A DNA stretch of 64,000 nt, from assembly GCA_030248225.1 (NCBI GenBank), contig JASANE010021084.1, forward strand, positions 1 through 64,000. Direction: 5' to 3'. Positions within the stretch are counted from its first letter, which is position 1; each line of letters opens with the position of its first letter. The notes below the pieces were generated by a model. That model was not told the origin of the DNA, ran no database searches, and saw only the letters and a program-made list of their open reading frames with translations. Origin of the DNA: Trileptium ribeirensis. Taxonomy: Eukaryota > Nematoda > Enoplea > Enoplida > Thoracostomopsidae. Below, piece by piece: positions 13,300 through 22,932 of the stretch. The translations under genes and the position numbers were made by a program.

Positions 13300-13350
13300 G
13301 CTAGCCGGGATTCAATTCCGGTCTGTAGCTTGCAAACCACAGAGCCACTA
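13300..13350 (-). repeat. tRNA-like fragment, probably SINE or tRNA relic
   Basis: On the minus strand the sequence TGGCTCTGTGG resembles a tRNA A box. About 30 bases on, GGAATTGAATCCCGG resembles a B box with its stem. The cloverleaf does not close cleanly, so it is more likely a SINE head or a tRNA pseudogene than an active tRNA. Confidence 0.35.
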
Positions 13351-14970
13351 CTAACTCAATTTATAGTTTCGCATTGTACGCGCTACCATAGTGCCATGTA
13401 ATGAGCAGTTACAACAGTGTTCACGCTCTAAGAATTTCAAAGACAGAAAACAATTAACTGAAAACAAAGCCACAGCTTTAACGCCGTTGACCATATTATT
13501 AGCTGGCTGGGCCAAATCATCTTCCCGGTGACCAAGAAATATTGTTGGTTTATGTAATAAATATGTGTTGCTTGCAGCATAATGTTTTAACCCTTTCATG
13601 CACTACTCTGCCAAGTAGCATTAGCGCATATAGTAATGCGTTTTGCAAACTAAAGTATGTCCCATGGCGTATGTTTGCACGTGCGTTGTTATTCGGTCAC
13701 TTCCTTAAGTAACCGAGCAAACAGTTCTGAGAAAGCTTGGTGGTTTGCGTACGTCGGCCTCACCAAAGCGGTCGGCATTCAATCCGTTTGTCAAACATTG
13801 CACGATACACAAACTATCTCTTGTGTTACAAGGTTAACATCTCGCAAAACAATAGTTACCGTCGGTGAATTTATTTCATACATACATTTCTTTATATGTC
13901 GAATTGCGACGCATAGTATAGACATACTAAGCGCGTTGGTTGGCGAATTGCCAACTACCGTGACAATGGAATATTATTTGAGAACAGAAAGACAAAAATG
14001 CTTATTTGCCACAAAATGCTGAAGCCTAGCTAAGTAATAAACATAATCACTTCAGGATATAAGTCACGAACGAATAGTGAAAATTGGTTTGGACCGTCGG
14101 CGTCGAACCTTTAGCTTGAACAAAACCCAAAGTAGTAAAAGGTACAACTAGGGCATCATATCATTGCTACGAAACGTTATTATCGGTTATCCCTCATCTC
14201 ATAAACCTGCTGATTTGATACAAAAATTGCGTATTTTCACGAATTTTGTGCGCTAAAGGCCCAACAGTAACCGGGAATTCAGTTACGGCAATGCAGCTGT
14301 GTAATGACTGTTAATTTTGAGCCGCGTGTGTCAGATATTTGACCTGTGTAAAGTTAAATTTGTATATTTAACCGGAAACGTGTTGCTTAAAATGTAATGG
14401 GTCAAAATCTCAACAGCAAACTTCAGTCATCCGGAACAGTAGCGTAGTAATCCGGATGTATATTCTGTTGACACAATCCGTATGACATTTGACAGTCGCA
14501 TAAAAGTTCTTTTAACATGACGCAGGCAAGGTAGTGGAAGAACTCTAGTTGTGCATGATGTTTGTATGTATCTAAAAACAATAAGGTTTAAACATAGCCT
14601 ATTTGTTGCTTTTTGGGCCAGTTTTAGGGGTCGAAGTGAAATGCCTGCTGGATGTACCAAGCGTAAGCTTTAGCCTAGGTTTCACATCTTATAAAACTTC
14701 TAGACTAACCCTAGGCAAGAGCCTGTGGCGCTCCGGACTTCCGCACTAAGCGATCTTATTTCTAACAGTATAACTCCTGGCTCTTAAATTGTCATTTGCT
14801 CTTTCTAGGTTTTTCACGAAAAACTTAATTGTTTTAAAATGAATGTTTGTAACAACCTATGCTAAGGTACTGTATTAAATATAAGTTTGTACATTATCAT
14901 GCTCATATTAAAATAAAAAATAAAAAAATATCTGATATATTGAAATTTGATTGTTAGTGCACGATTGTTT
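13351..14970. other. Intergenic / 3' flank of the channel gene, no supported gene
   Basis: One open plus-strand frame of 121 codons (13657-14022) shows no motif I recognise and has no paralogous support. The last few hundred bases before 14971 are AT-rich and would hold the 3' UTR of the minus-strand channel gene. Confidence 0.45.
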
Positions 14971-16582
14971 TTAGACAATAGTTGTGGGGCCATCCGGCAA
15001 ATCCGGCGCTCCGATGGTAATATTCGTCGCGGTATGCGCAGTCACAAAAGCCAAACTTGTAACGTGTTGTACAAGTCCTCGTCGGAATCGACTGATCCGG
15101 TTCCGTAAGCGTCTCATAAGCATTACAATCGTTGTACCAACAATATGAATGATCGTGATGATACTTGATCCCAGCCAAAGACCCCATAAACCACCAACCA
15201 TTGATAAATAATCAGTCCATCCGAGCGTTTGAACTTCTTCGAAAACTGTATACGCCGGACTGTTAAAAAACATATAAATAATAATATTATCATCGGTATA
15301 GTCGTTTACAATTTCCCAGTCGTCGACAGAATATTCCCATCGTTCACACTGCGGCAAGCATGCGCTGTAATGATCACCATTGTCAGAATTATCCGATGTC
15401 AATAACATTGCTTGTCGATCAGCAATTTGCCTTCGTAGAACGTTTGTTACAGTAGAATTCGGTAGAAACGCGCACTGGTTTTCGATTGCCGACGCGGTAG
15501 GACGTAATGGCCGATGACGATGATGATGATCAGGGTACTGTGAACGACTGTTATTTTTGACAAAATTTGCAACATTTGTCAAATCGTCATTGTTCTGATT
15601 AAGCTCATGAACACGCATAAGATGTAACATCGGCCATTCACAGTCGAGTATCGAGTTGAGTCGTCCAAGCCATTTTTCAACATCACAACGTGGTTGTGAG
15701 TATTGCTGAAATAGTTTAAGTCGACGTTGGGCGGCAGCGTGCGGTATACAATTACCACTTCGACGCATATCGACCACACGCCGTACGTTTAGGCTAACTT
15801 GGTTTCGTGATTTCGGTAGAATACCATAAATGACATTTTTCCATTGCTCGATTCCAAGCTGGAAACTAATGCCACCTGTTTCGTAGATATGAGGCGTTCG
15901 TTTGCGTTGTGGCTCCGGATCCGCCCATTGATTAATCCCAATCCAAATTAAATGATTCAGCGAGCGCCGAAGAGTAGCTGCAGCACTCCCAGGCGGACCC
16001 ACTTGAGCAAGCACGTCTTCGATTGAAATTCCATAGCAAGGGCCGTGTTTTGGATTGAAAATTAGCCGAAATGCATTCGAACAACAGTTAAACTCGACTG
16101 TGTCATAGTAACATCCGCCAAATATTGTTGCACACGGTAGCATGTGACGCTCGGAGAACAAATACCGTAGCGCCGAATAGAAATCGCCTTTGAACCGATG
16201 ATTAATACGTTGAATACCAATTTCGGCGTTTAATTCGGCAATCGAGGACAACAGTGGTTTAGTGCCATTATCAAATGGTACACCAGTTAGCGTGTAGTTA
16301 ACTAAAATATCAAGGTCGGGTAAATATTTTATCAAACCGAGGACTTCTTCCATATCCAACGGATCATCGACATTAAACGAATAGTCAGGCTGAGAAAATT
16401 TATAACCACGCTCGGCATATTTTCGACGACGTGTTTTGAAATTATCAACTAAAAACGAGATATTAAGAAAAATTCCGTGGTGACTACACAGAGTAAAGTC
16501 GGGAAAAGCGAGTTCATGTGTTGTTTGATAGGAGATTTTGAAGTGTGTTGGTCGCTGGGTAGCATGATAGATGGTTATTGCC
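14971..16582 (-). CDS. DEG/ENaC family cation channel, exon 3 (extracellular domain, TM2, C-terminus)
   Basis: This exon encodes residues 225-760 of the assembled model. The degenerin/epithelial sodium channel family forms trimeric, usually amiloride-sensitive, sodium-permeable channels in the plasma membrane. Visible hallmarks: FPDFTLC at 250-256, just after TM1, the usual post-TM1 motif; the first cysteine cluster with CATIFGGC and GPCYG around 374-407; CLPQC at 632-636; and the pore region GGLWGLWLGSS at 687-697, which contains the family's G-x-S selectivity filter and begins TM2 (about 684-713). A basic cytoplasmic tail follows (MRRLRNRISRFRRG). The exon starts after a good acceptor (tttctttcag) at 16583-16592 and is phase-compatible with exon 2: AC plus G gives an ACG codon. 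Usual family length is 500-800 residues. The acidic residue common shortly after the filter is replaced by His (IITIIHIV). The subfamily and ligand cannot be told. Confidence 0.92.
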
Positions 16583-16713
16583 CTGAAAGAAAAACATATT
16601 TAGTGTGATTAGCTTTTAATTGTATTTTATAAAAAATACATTGTATTTTACTGTGCTTCGCTTAAAAGTAGATACTCAGCTATCAGTGAAGCACACAGTT
16701 CTAAACTAAATAC

Positions 16714-16936
16714 TTACCGTCGCTATCAGGGACAACACTTTAGACTAATATTTATAGCCGTCATAAAGGGCAATGTAATTATTCCTAATTACCGTCACTG
16801 TCAGGGACACTTTTAACTTATATTTATAGACGTCATAAAGTGCAACGTAATTATTCTCAATTACCTTCGTTGTCTAGAATAACACTTTCGATTTATGTTT
16901 ATAGCCGTCATGAAATGTAATGTAATTATTCCCAAG
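16714..16936. repeat. Three tandem ~74-bp repeats in intron 2
   Basis: The landmark 'ttacc(g/t)tcg/ca...gtc' recurs at about 16714, 16789 and 16861, each followed by 'ttatag(c/a)cgtcat(a/g)aa' and 'gtaattattc'. The copies have diverged. The array lies just upstream (gene sense) of the exon 3 acceptor. Confidence 0.8.
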
Positions 16937-17038
16937 TAGTGTTGGTCCTGTAGTGCATTAAATAATTGGAATTTAGCATTAAACTATGCAATAATATAAA
17001 CCATTCAAAGAAAAATCAAACAACCCCGCCCCCCCCCC

Positions 17039-17198
17039 TGTATAGTTATGATCGATAACTTATGTTGATGGAGATATGCTTTATGTAAATTTTCTTTTAG
17101 CTATTTTCTGGGTATATAATCTTTTGAACTTCTTCGTTTCTCACTTACGCTAACGTTATTACAGACAGATTGCGTTGTACTGTTTCTTGTAACGTTAT
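17039..17198 (+). repeat. Split direct repeat A1 (left terminus)
   Basis: 160 bp, apparently identical or nearly so to 19960-20119. It starts tgtatagttatgatcg and ends cttgtaacgttat. A C-rich run of intron sequence lies immediately before it. Confidence 0.92.
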
Positions 17199-17254
17199 TA
17201 CATTTACGCTTACACTTACGCTAATGTAACGTTATCAAGTTTTTTCATAACGAA

Positions 17255-17839
17255 ATGCCCAAACGTTCTCGTAAATCCAAGGAGCGACATTCTCGTTCTT
17301 CTGACTCCAGTTCGCTGGCTTCTTCTGCGTCGAACGTCAAAAGTTCTGATTTGCGTTTTAAATCTAACATTGAACATGTTCGTTTTTTGCGTACACTTGA
17401 TAAGCGTATTAGATCCTGTATTACCATTACTACTGAATATAAAAGTCGCGGTTCTAAAATGGGGAAGCTGCTTAAGCAACTTAACAAGTGTAAGAAAAGT
17501 ATCAAGCGTCGGAGGAAGGATATTTTGCTTTCGGACACTTTAGGTTTTAAGGCCGCATCAGTGCTCTCGAAATCTCGCGCTCTTGGTTTTTCGGAAACGG
17601 AGAGTCTTGTGGTTGGCATGAAGGCGTGTCAGGCAACTCCGGGTACGTCGGAAATGTCTGAACCGTCGCGGCCCTTTCGTGGAGGCCGAGGTCTGGCGGG
17701 AGTCGGGCCTCGGCGCAGATTCTTCGGTCCTAATCGCCCAGCAACGTCCCGGGACATCTGCTTCTTGTGCGGCAGCTCGGGGCATTTTGTCTCCAGCTGT
17801 CCCAAAAACGCGCTCCCTCAACCCGTCACTTCCGGATAG
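17255..17839 (+). CDS. Gag-like ORF1 with CCHC zinc knuckle
   Basis: 194 codons starting from ATG 57 bp after the A1 repeat. The N-terminus is very basic and serine-rich (PKRSRKSKERHSRSS). The C-terminus has an RG-rich stretch followed by a zinc knuckle C-x2-C-x4-H-x4-C at C169, C172, H177, C182. This fits the nucleic-acid-binding structural protein of retroelements, which packages element RNA. Its 3' end overlaps the open frame of ORF2 by about 160 bp, in a different (+1) frame. ORF2 may therefore be made by frameshift, re-initiation or a spliced transcript. Confidence 0.85.
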   Translation: MPKRSRKSKERHSRSSDSSSLASSASNVKSSDLRFKSNIEHVRFLRTLDKRIRSCITITTEYKSRGSKMGKLLKQLNKCKKSIKRRRKDILLSDTLGFKAASVLSKSRALGFSETESLVVGMKACQATPGTSEMSEPSRPFRGGRGLAGVGPRRRFFGPNRPATSRDICFLCGSSGHFVSSCPKNALPQPVTSG

Positions 17840-19844
17840 TGTTTCGTGTCTCGTCAGAAATTTGGATTTGGTGCCAACATCGCAAAAGCTGCTTGAAGGT
17901 GAGCTATTTGTTTTGATTAATTTTCATCGGAGCCTCTGTTCTATTAATGGAGTTAAAGGTCGTCTTTGTACGCATTCAGATTTTTGGCGTGAATATGCTG
18001 ATAACCCGTTGATTATCTCCACCGTGTCGTCTGGTTATGTTCTTCCGATTTTGGGATGTGTGCCCTATCTTAAACAATCCAATAATCAGTCTGCCCTACA
18101 AAACGTTTTGTTTGTTGAACAGGAAATTTCCTCTTTCCTCGAGAGAGGTATTGTTCATCGAGTTTCTGCTCAGTCTGCACGTTGTGTTAGCCCTTTGTCT
18201 GTAGCTCATAGCAGTAATAAACTTAGATTTATTCTTGACTGTTCAGTGCTTAACCATTATATAGCTCGGTTTAAGTTTAGTCTGGAGGGTGTCGAAAAAA
18301 TTCTTTCTTACCTTCGTCCCGGTTGGGTCATGGCTAAACTTGACTTGAAAAGTGGTTATTTTCACGTGGATATTCATGATAAATTCCGCAAATATTTGGC
18401 GTTTTCCTGGGATTTTGGTCATGGGGATGAAACATTTGTTTTTACTGTTTTGCCTTTTGGCATATCATCGGCTCCATACATTTTCAACAAAATCATGCGC
18501 GTGTTTACTAAGAAGTGGCGTTCGGCTGGTTTATGCTGTCTATGGTTTTTTGATGATGCTTTGTTACTCGCTGATTCTGATGAAAATCTTCTAAAGTTTT
18601 TAGTCTTAGCTCTAAATGACTTGAAACGCGCTGGTTTTGTCGTTAATGTAGAAAAGTCTGTACTGCGGCCTGTGTCTAACATAGAATTTCTTGGTTTTGG
18701 TATTGACTCGGTTACCTATGAGGTGTATATACCTTCACGTAAAGTTATTTCGCTCTCCCGATTATGCCATTCGCTCTTAGTGCAAGCATCTGTATCGGCT
18801 AGAGAAGTTTTGCGCTTTGCCGGTTTAGTTATGTCATGCTCTTTGGTTTTTCAAAACACTGCGTTATTGCGTACTCGCCGGTTGTATATGTTTGTGGCAT
18901 GTGCCCGCGATTGGGATTCGGGGCTGACGGTTTCTCCTTCTGTTAGGAGTGACCTTCTTTTTTGGCAAAAATTTTTCGACTGTTCGACATCTCGTAAAAT
19001 TTCTACTCCTTTGCAGTTCGACTGTGTAGTTTCTTCAGATGCGAGTCACGTAGCAGGGGCTGCTGTTCTATCTACCGGTCGGGGACCGTGTAATATCAGT
19101 CATTATTCATTCAATCCATTCGAGGTAGCTCAATCGTCTACTTACAGAGAATTATTGGCTGCTGTAGAGGGTCTACGTGTTTTCCGCCAAGACTTGCAGG
19201 GCAAGTATGTTCTATGGCGGGTTGATTCACAGTCGGCGTTTTATATTTTACGGCGTGGGAGCATGAAACAACAGCTTCATAATTTGGCTCTGGAGTTTGA
19301 TGTTTTGTCCCGGGAACATGATCTATCTATTCACGTTATGTGGATACCAAGGACTCTAAATTCTGTGGCAGATTTTTATTCCAAGTGGAAAGATACGGAT
19401 GATTGGGGTATTTCTTTTTCCCTTTTTAAAGTATTATGTAATAGATTTGGACCTTTGTCCGTAGATTTATTCGCGTCGGCCAAGAATCATAAGTTACCCC
19501 GTTTTTTCTCTCGATTTCATTCTTATGGTACGGCTGGTATTAATGCCTTTAATTTTTCATGGCACAGAGAGAGGGCGTGGGCGGTACCACCACCGAAGCT
19601 TGTGCCTTCTGTTTTAGAAAAATTTATGCATGATGGTCATTACATGGTACTGATCGTTCCTTTCTGGCCCTCTGCCGTATATTTTCCGTTACTTGTTTCC
19701 CATTGCCATTTTGCACCTTTCGTTCGGCAGTGGTTTATCATTCGCCATGCCCAGCGTTTCATTATCCCTGGTTCTCGGACCACTGTTTTTGGGAATCCTG
19801 GCTACAGATTGTCATTGTTGGTCTGCATCTGTGAAAATTATTGA
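17679..19844 (+). CDS. Reverse transcriptase / RNase H / methyltransferase-like ORF2
   Basis: 721 codons from the first ATG of the open frame; the first ~50 residues overlap ORF1, so the true start is uncertain. RT motifs: KLDLKSGYFHVDI, LPFGISSAPYIFNK, and the catalytic FFDD at 290-293 (an F-x-D-D variant of the usual Y-x-D-D). RNase H acidic residues are visible at D454 (SDASH), the glutamate of STYRELLA near 490, and D516 (RVDSQSA). After RNase H, VDLFASAKNHKLPRFFSR (from 595) and VPFWPSA (from about 660) match the adenine-methyltransferase-like domain described at this position in DIRS and PAT elements. It copies the element RNA into DNA. No disabling mutation was seen. Confidence 0.92.
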   Translation: MEAEVWRESGLGADSSVLIAQQRPGTSASCAAARGILSPAVPKTRSLNPSLPDSVSCLVRNLDLVPTSQKLLEGELFVLINFHRSLCSINGVKGRLCTHSDFWREYADNPLIISTVSSGYVLPILGCVPYLKQSNNQSALQNVLFVEQEISSFLERGIVHRVSAQSARCVSPLSVAHSSNKLRFILDCSVLNHYIARFKFSLEGVEKILSYLRPGWVMAKLDLKSGYFHVDIHDKFRKYLAFSWDFGHGDETFVFTVLPFGISSAPYIFNKIMRVFTKKWRSAGLCCLWFFDDALLLADSDENLLKFLVLALNDLKRAGFVVNVEKSVLRPVSNIEFLGFGIDSVTYEVYIPSRKVISLSRLCHSLLVQASVSAREVLRFAGLVMSCSLVFQNTALLRTRRLYMFVACARDWDSGLTVSPSVRSDLLFWQKFFDCSTSRKISTPLQFDCVVSSDASHVAGAAVLSTGRGPCNISHYSFNPFEVAQSSTYRELLAAVEGLRVFRQDLQGKYVLWRVDSQSAFYILRRGSMKQQLHNLALEFDVLSREHDLSIHVMWIPRTLNSVADFYSKWKDTDDWGISFSLFKVLCNRFGPLSVDLFASAKNHKLPRFFSRFHSYGTAGINAFNFSWHRERAWAVPPPKLVPSVLEKFMHDGHYMVLIVPFWPSAVYFPLLVSHCHFAPFVRQWFIIRHAQRFIIPGSRTTVFGNPGYRLSLLVCICENY

Positions 19845-19880
19845 GTATTCCGGTTTTCTTTTTCGTCTTCTTTCCGTTAC

Positions 19881-19959
19881 TTACATTCTATTATATCCAG
19901 CAACAGCTGGTTCTCACCGATTATAACAGGGATTATCCCGTAGTTATACGGAGGGATAA
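19881..19959 (+). repeat. Split direct repeat B1 (internal)
   Basis: 79 bp matching 21337-21415 with a single visible difference (acagggg versus acggggg region). It holds the small palindrome-like ccagcaacagctgg and ends gagggataa. It directly abuts A2, recreating the B-A junction expected in a circular intermediate. Confidence 0.92.
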
Positions 19960-20119
19960 TGTATAGTTATGATCGATAACTTATGTTGATGGAGATATGC
20001 TTTATGTAAATTTTCTTTTAGCTATTTTCTGGGTATATAATCTTTTGAACTTCTTCGTTTCTCACTTACGCTAACGTTATTACAGACAGATTGCGTTGTA
20101 CTGTTTCTTGTAACGTTAT
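19960..20119 (+). repeat. Split direct repeat A2 (internal)
   Basis: 160-bp copy of A1, immediately after B1. Its right edge is followed by a C-rich tract and ttattttag, a plausible 3' splice acceptor just before the recombinase frame. Confidence 0.92.
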
Positions 20120-20179
20120 CCCGCCCACCCACCCTTTATTTTAGGCCTCATATTGCAGTCCACTTGGTTTGTTCAATCT

Positions 20180-21163
20180 ATGTCCGTTGCTGCGGGATTG
20201 CCGGAGCTTTCAATTTTGGCTGGAGCTATGATCAATTCAATTGCTGTGTCGTCGATCAAGGCTTACCTCTTGTACGCAAATCAATTTGCAAATTGGTTTT
20301 TTCCGGTGTTTCCGAACAAATCGCCGTTTCCTGTGAACGCGTTCGCTGCGGCTCTTTTTTTATGTCATAAGTTACAGCACATGGGCGCCTCGAATACTGT
20401 AAGTATCGTTGCGGCTGCATTATCTTGGGTAAACTCATTTCTTTGTGAAGGTGAGGATATTTTAAAAGATAAGTTATTTTTTAAATGTATTACTGGATTA
20501 AAGAAGGCCGTGGCTTGTCCAGTCCGGAAAAAGTCACCTTTTCTTCCGCAACATATTCAGCGTATTCTAGCTTTTCCCTGCCTACCTTCGGCGGATTTAT
20601 CAGCTTTGCGCTTAGGCGTTTTAGTTTCTTTTGGTTACTTCGGTTTTCTTCGATTTAATGACATCCAAAATTTAAATTTTGGCAATGTTTTGGATTTGTC
20701 CTCTCATCTTCAGATTAATATTTTATCCAGTAAGACGGATCAACTCAGGGAGGGGAATTACATTGTTATTGCTGCCTCTGGTGGCTCTCCTTGTCCTGTA
20801 CACATATTCAGACGTTATAGAGAGGCGATGGCTGCGCATTCTTCTACTCCCTTAAATGATGTACCTTTGTTGCAGACATTCCGTTTTTCTAAATCCCTCC
20901 AGTCCCTTTTACCTACAGGTAAGCGTTTGACCTATGACTGTGCAAATAAAATCGTTAAAAGTGCAGCAGGATCCATAGGTTTAGACACCTCTGCTTTTGC
21001 TACGCATAGTTTGCGTGCTGGTGGGGCTTCGTCTGCCGCTCGCAAAGGTTTATCCGAACGCTTAATTCAACTGCATGGTCGTTGGAAATCTGCTTCCAGT
21101 AAGGACATGTATATACAAGAGCCTCTTACCGCTCGCATTGCTTTCAGTCAAGCTTTGTTTTAA
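20180..21163 (+). CDS. Tyrosine recombinase (integrase) of the retrotransposon
   Basis: The first ATG of the frame is at 20180 (327 codons); the frame is open back to 20153 without an ATG. Catalytic residues of the tyrosine recombinase superfamily are in place: first Arg at R158 (GFLRFNDI), H-x-x-R at H276 to R279 (THSLRAGG), the H/W position in HGRW from H299, and the nucleophile Y311 (DMYIQ). The enzyme inserts the circular DNA form by strand exchange. It is separated from ORF2 by the B1-A2 repeats, so a distinct transcript or splicing is needed. Candidate acceptors ttattttag and catattgcag lie just upstream, around 20133-20158. Confidence 0.93.
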   Translation: MSVAAGLPELSILAGAMINSIAVSSIKAYLLYANQFANWFFPVFPNKSPFPVNAFAAALFLCHKLQHMGASNTVSIVAAALSWVNSFLCEGEDILKDKLFFKCITGLKKAVACPVRKKSPFLPQHIQRILAFPCLPSADLSALRLGVLVSFGYFGFLRFNDIQNLNFGNVLDLSSHLQINILSSKTDQLREGNYIVIAASGGSPCPVHIFRRYREAMAAHSSTPLNDVPLLQTFRFSKSLQSLLPTGKRLTYDCANKIVKSAAGSIGLDTSAFATHSLRAGGASSAARKGLSERLIQLHGRWKSASSKDMYIQEPLTARIAFSQALF

Positions 21164-21336
21164 AACAATATGGCATCTATTTTATTTTTGTTTTGTTTCA
21201 GGTTTCGACGGTGTGATGTCGTAGCATTTTCAAAGGTTTTGATTGAAGGCCACATTTTTTCTTCCTTATTAATACTGTTATTTTTGTGGGAAGCAATCTG
21301 AATTCTGTCGATTTTTGAAATAAAAGCGTATTCTAT

Positions 21337-21415
21337 TTACATTCTATTATATCCAGCAACAGCTGGTTCTCACCGATTATAACGGGGATTATCCCGTAGT
21401 TATACGGAGGGATAA
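21337..21415 (+). repeat. Split direct repeat B2 (right terminus)
   Basis: 79-bp copy of B1 ending ggagggataa; the flank continues gtaaaattttgc. With A1 it defines the outer limits of the retrotransposon. Confidence 0.92.
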
Positions 21416-22480
21416 GTAAAATTTTGCAATGTTGCACTAAATCAACACGGTGCTAACTTGCTAGATAGTAATATTGCGTTGTTTGTAATAACGAATTTTT
21501 GAAGCCTTGAGCGTCGATATTGTTTTCGGGCTTGGTCAGAGTATGAATTATCGGCATAAGCTGTATATTATATTATCAATATATGTCATACTGGACTAGT
21601 TTACAAACGCATGTGGTAGAGTCCTCTCGCTATTCAGCAATGACACATGGCAAGCATATCTGTCGTATATATCTCATATTTAAGCCTAAAATGAAAAAAA
21701 AAAAAATTAAAAAATATTAATAGTAATAAGGAAAAATAAAAGTGAAAAAACTGAAAGAGAATCACAGGCGCCCAGAAACCCCCTCCCAAAAAGTTCCCAA
21801 AAAGCTCCCCCCCCTTATGTTTGGATATCGGAAAACTAATGATTCCTTCAGTATTCTGCTTTAAGTAAAGCCTCCCGAGACACTTGTGCGATGTAGCTGT
21901 ATTTGCGAAGTTGAATTGGTAATTAGTTTTGACCACACGTGCCTTGTGTGGACATAGTTTCATTTTTGTTTTCATTTCTTCATGAATATATTTAAATAAT
22001 TGTACTGACAATGGCAGTTGCATTCGGCAGTGTGCTAATGTGAAAATGACACATGAAACTTGACAACTATACTAAGGTAATGGATGCTAACAAATTAGAC
22101 AGTTTACGGTGCAAAATAACAAATTTTCTTTTCCAGGCTCGCAAAGCCTGTTATTTGCGTATATAATAATATTAATCATGCACTATCGAAAGTCATATGA
22201 TCAGTAAAAATTCGGGTCGTATTATACATACCAACAATTGGATGATTTTGGTCTGAAAGGCAGCGATCTCTCTTGCTCCGTAAACGCTACATCTTGAATG
22301 GAGTAAGTAAGGATTTATCCTTGTAACATGTAGACTGGAAAAAAACTAAGATTCATAGATTATAGATTGTAATATGAGAAACTCATAATGGTTTTGGCCA
22401 ACAATAATTATTAAACATTTGTTTATGCATGAGAGCAGCTTCTAACACTGATTGGTATTTAATTTATGCGTGACTAAACT
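21416..22480. other. Intron 2 sequence, no feature beyond simple A-rich tract
   Basis: An A-rich stretch occurs at about 21690-21760. No coding or RNA signal is recognised. Confidence 0.5.
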
Positions 22481-22482
22481 TA

Positions 22483-22930
22483 AGGTGACCCCGCCAACCA
22501 TCCTATTCTGTCATTACCGATATCAATTCGCAAACCCTTCTTACGGAGAACAGGCTTAATTTCATTCGGTTTTTCGCCGAAAATTGGCAAAATCAAATTC
22601 AAGTGCCAGAGAGTAGACCTTGTGCTCGAGCAAAATTTTCGCTTTCAGTTTGCAGAAATTCTGCTCCCTAATGTATTACCATTTAAATTTGGATTATACA
22701 GAGTTCGCGAACAAATTTAATGCAAAAGTGAGGTCACAATCAATCGATAAATTTTCGTTCTCAAATATTTGGGTAATTTTACTTCAATTTTCGCGAACAC
22801 AAAATGGTTAAATTTCAATCGCGAGCCCTGTGTTCGCGAACAGTTTTACGCCGAATTTCAAAACGCCAAAAAGCGTTCCGTAACAAATTTTATCCAAAAA
22901 TACAAAATAAGATGGCCGCCGGGGTCATTT
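22483..22930. mobile_element. Short inverted-repeat element (MITE) with TA or TTAA target duplication
   Basis: The left end AGGTGACCCCGCCAACCATC pairs with the right end, read as reverse complement AAATGACCCCGGCGGCCATC; the match extends a further ~8 bases inward. TA flanks both sides (22481-22482 and 22931-22932). TTAA can also be read as the duplicated target, so a Tc1/mariner or a piggyBac-type source is possible. The interior has no ORF of note but carries repeated GTTCGCGAAC palindromes (near 22703, 22790 and 22831). Confidence 0.75.
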
Positions 22931-22932
22931 TA

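Larger units (their letters stand above)
17039..21415 (+). mobile_element. Tyrosine-recombinase retrotransposon with split direct repeats (PAT/Ngaro-like, DIRS order)
   Basis: The element is bounded by repeat A1 (17039-17198) on the left and B2 (21337-21415) on the right. A B1-A2 pair lies inside at 19881-20119. It encodes a gag-like protein with a CCHC knuckle, a reverse transcriptase/RNase H with a methyltransferase-like C-terminal domain, and a tyrosine recombinase. Elements of this order integrate as circles through the recombinase, leave no target duplication, and carry split or inverted repeats instead of LTRs. All three frames are open, so the copy is young. It sits in intron 2 of the channel gene, in antisense orientation. 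The methyltransferase-like segment points to PAT or DIRS relatives, and the split direct repeats to PAT or Ngaro. Confidence 0.92.

Noticed and set aside
13657..14022. 121-codon plus-strand open frame
   Set aside because: No recognised domain and no splice or repeat support; likely chance.
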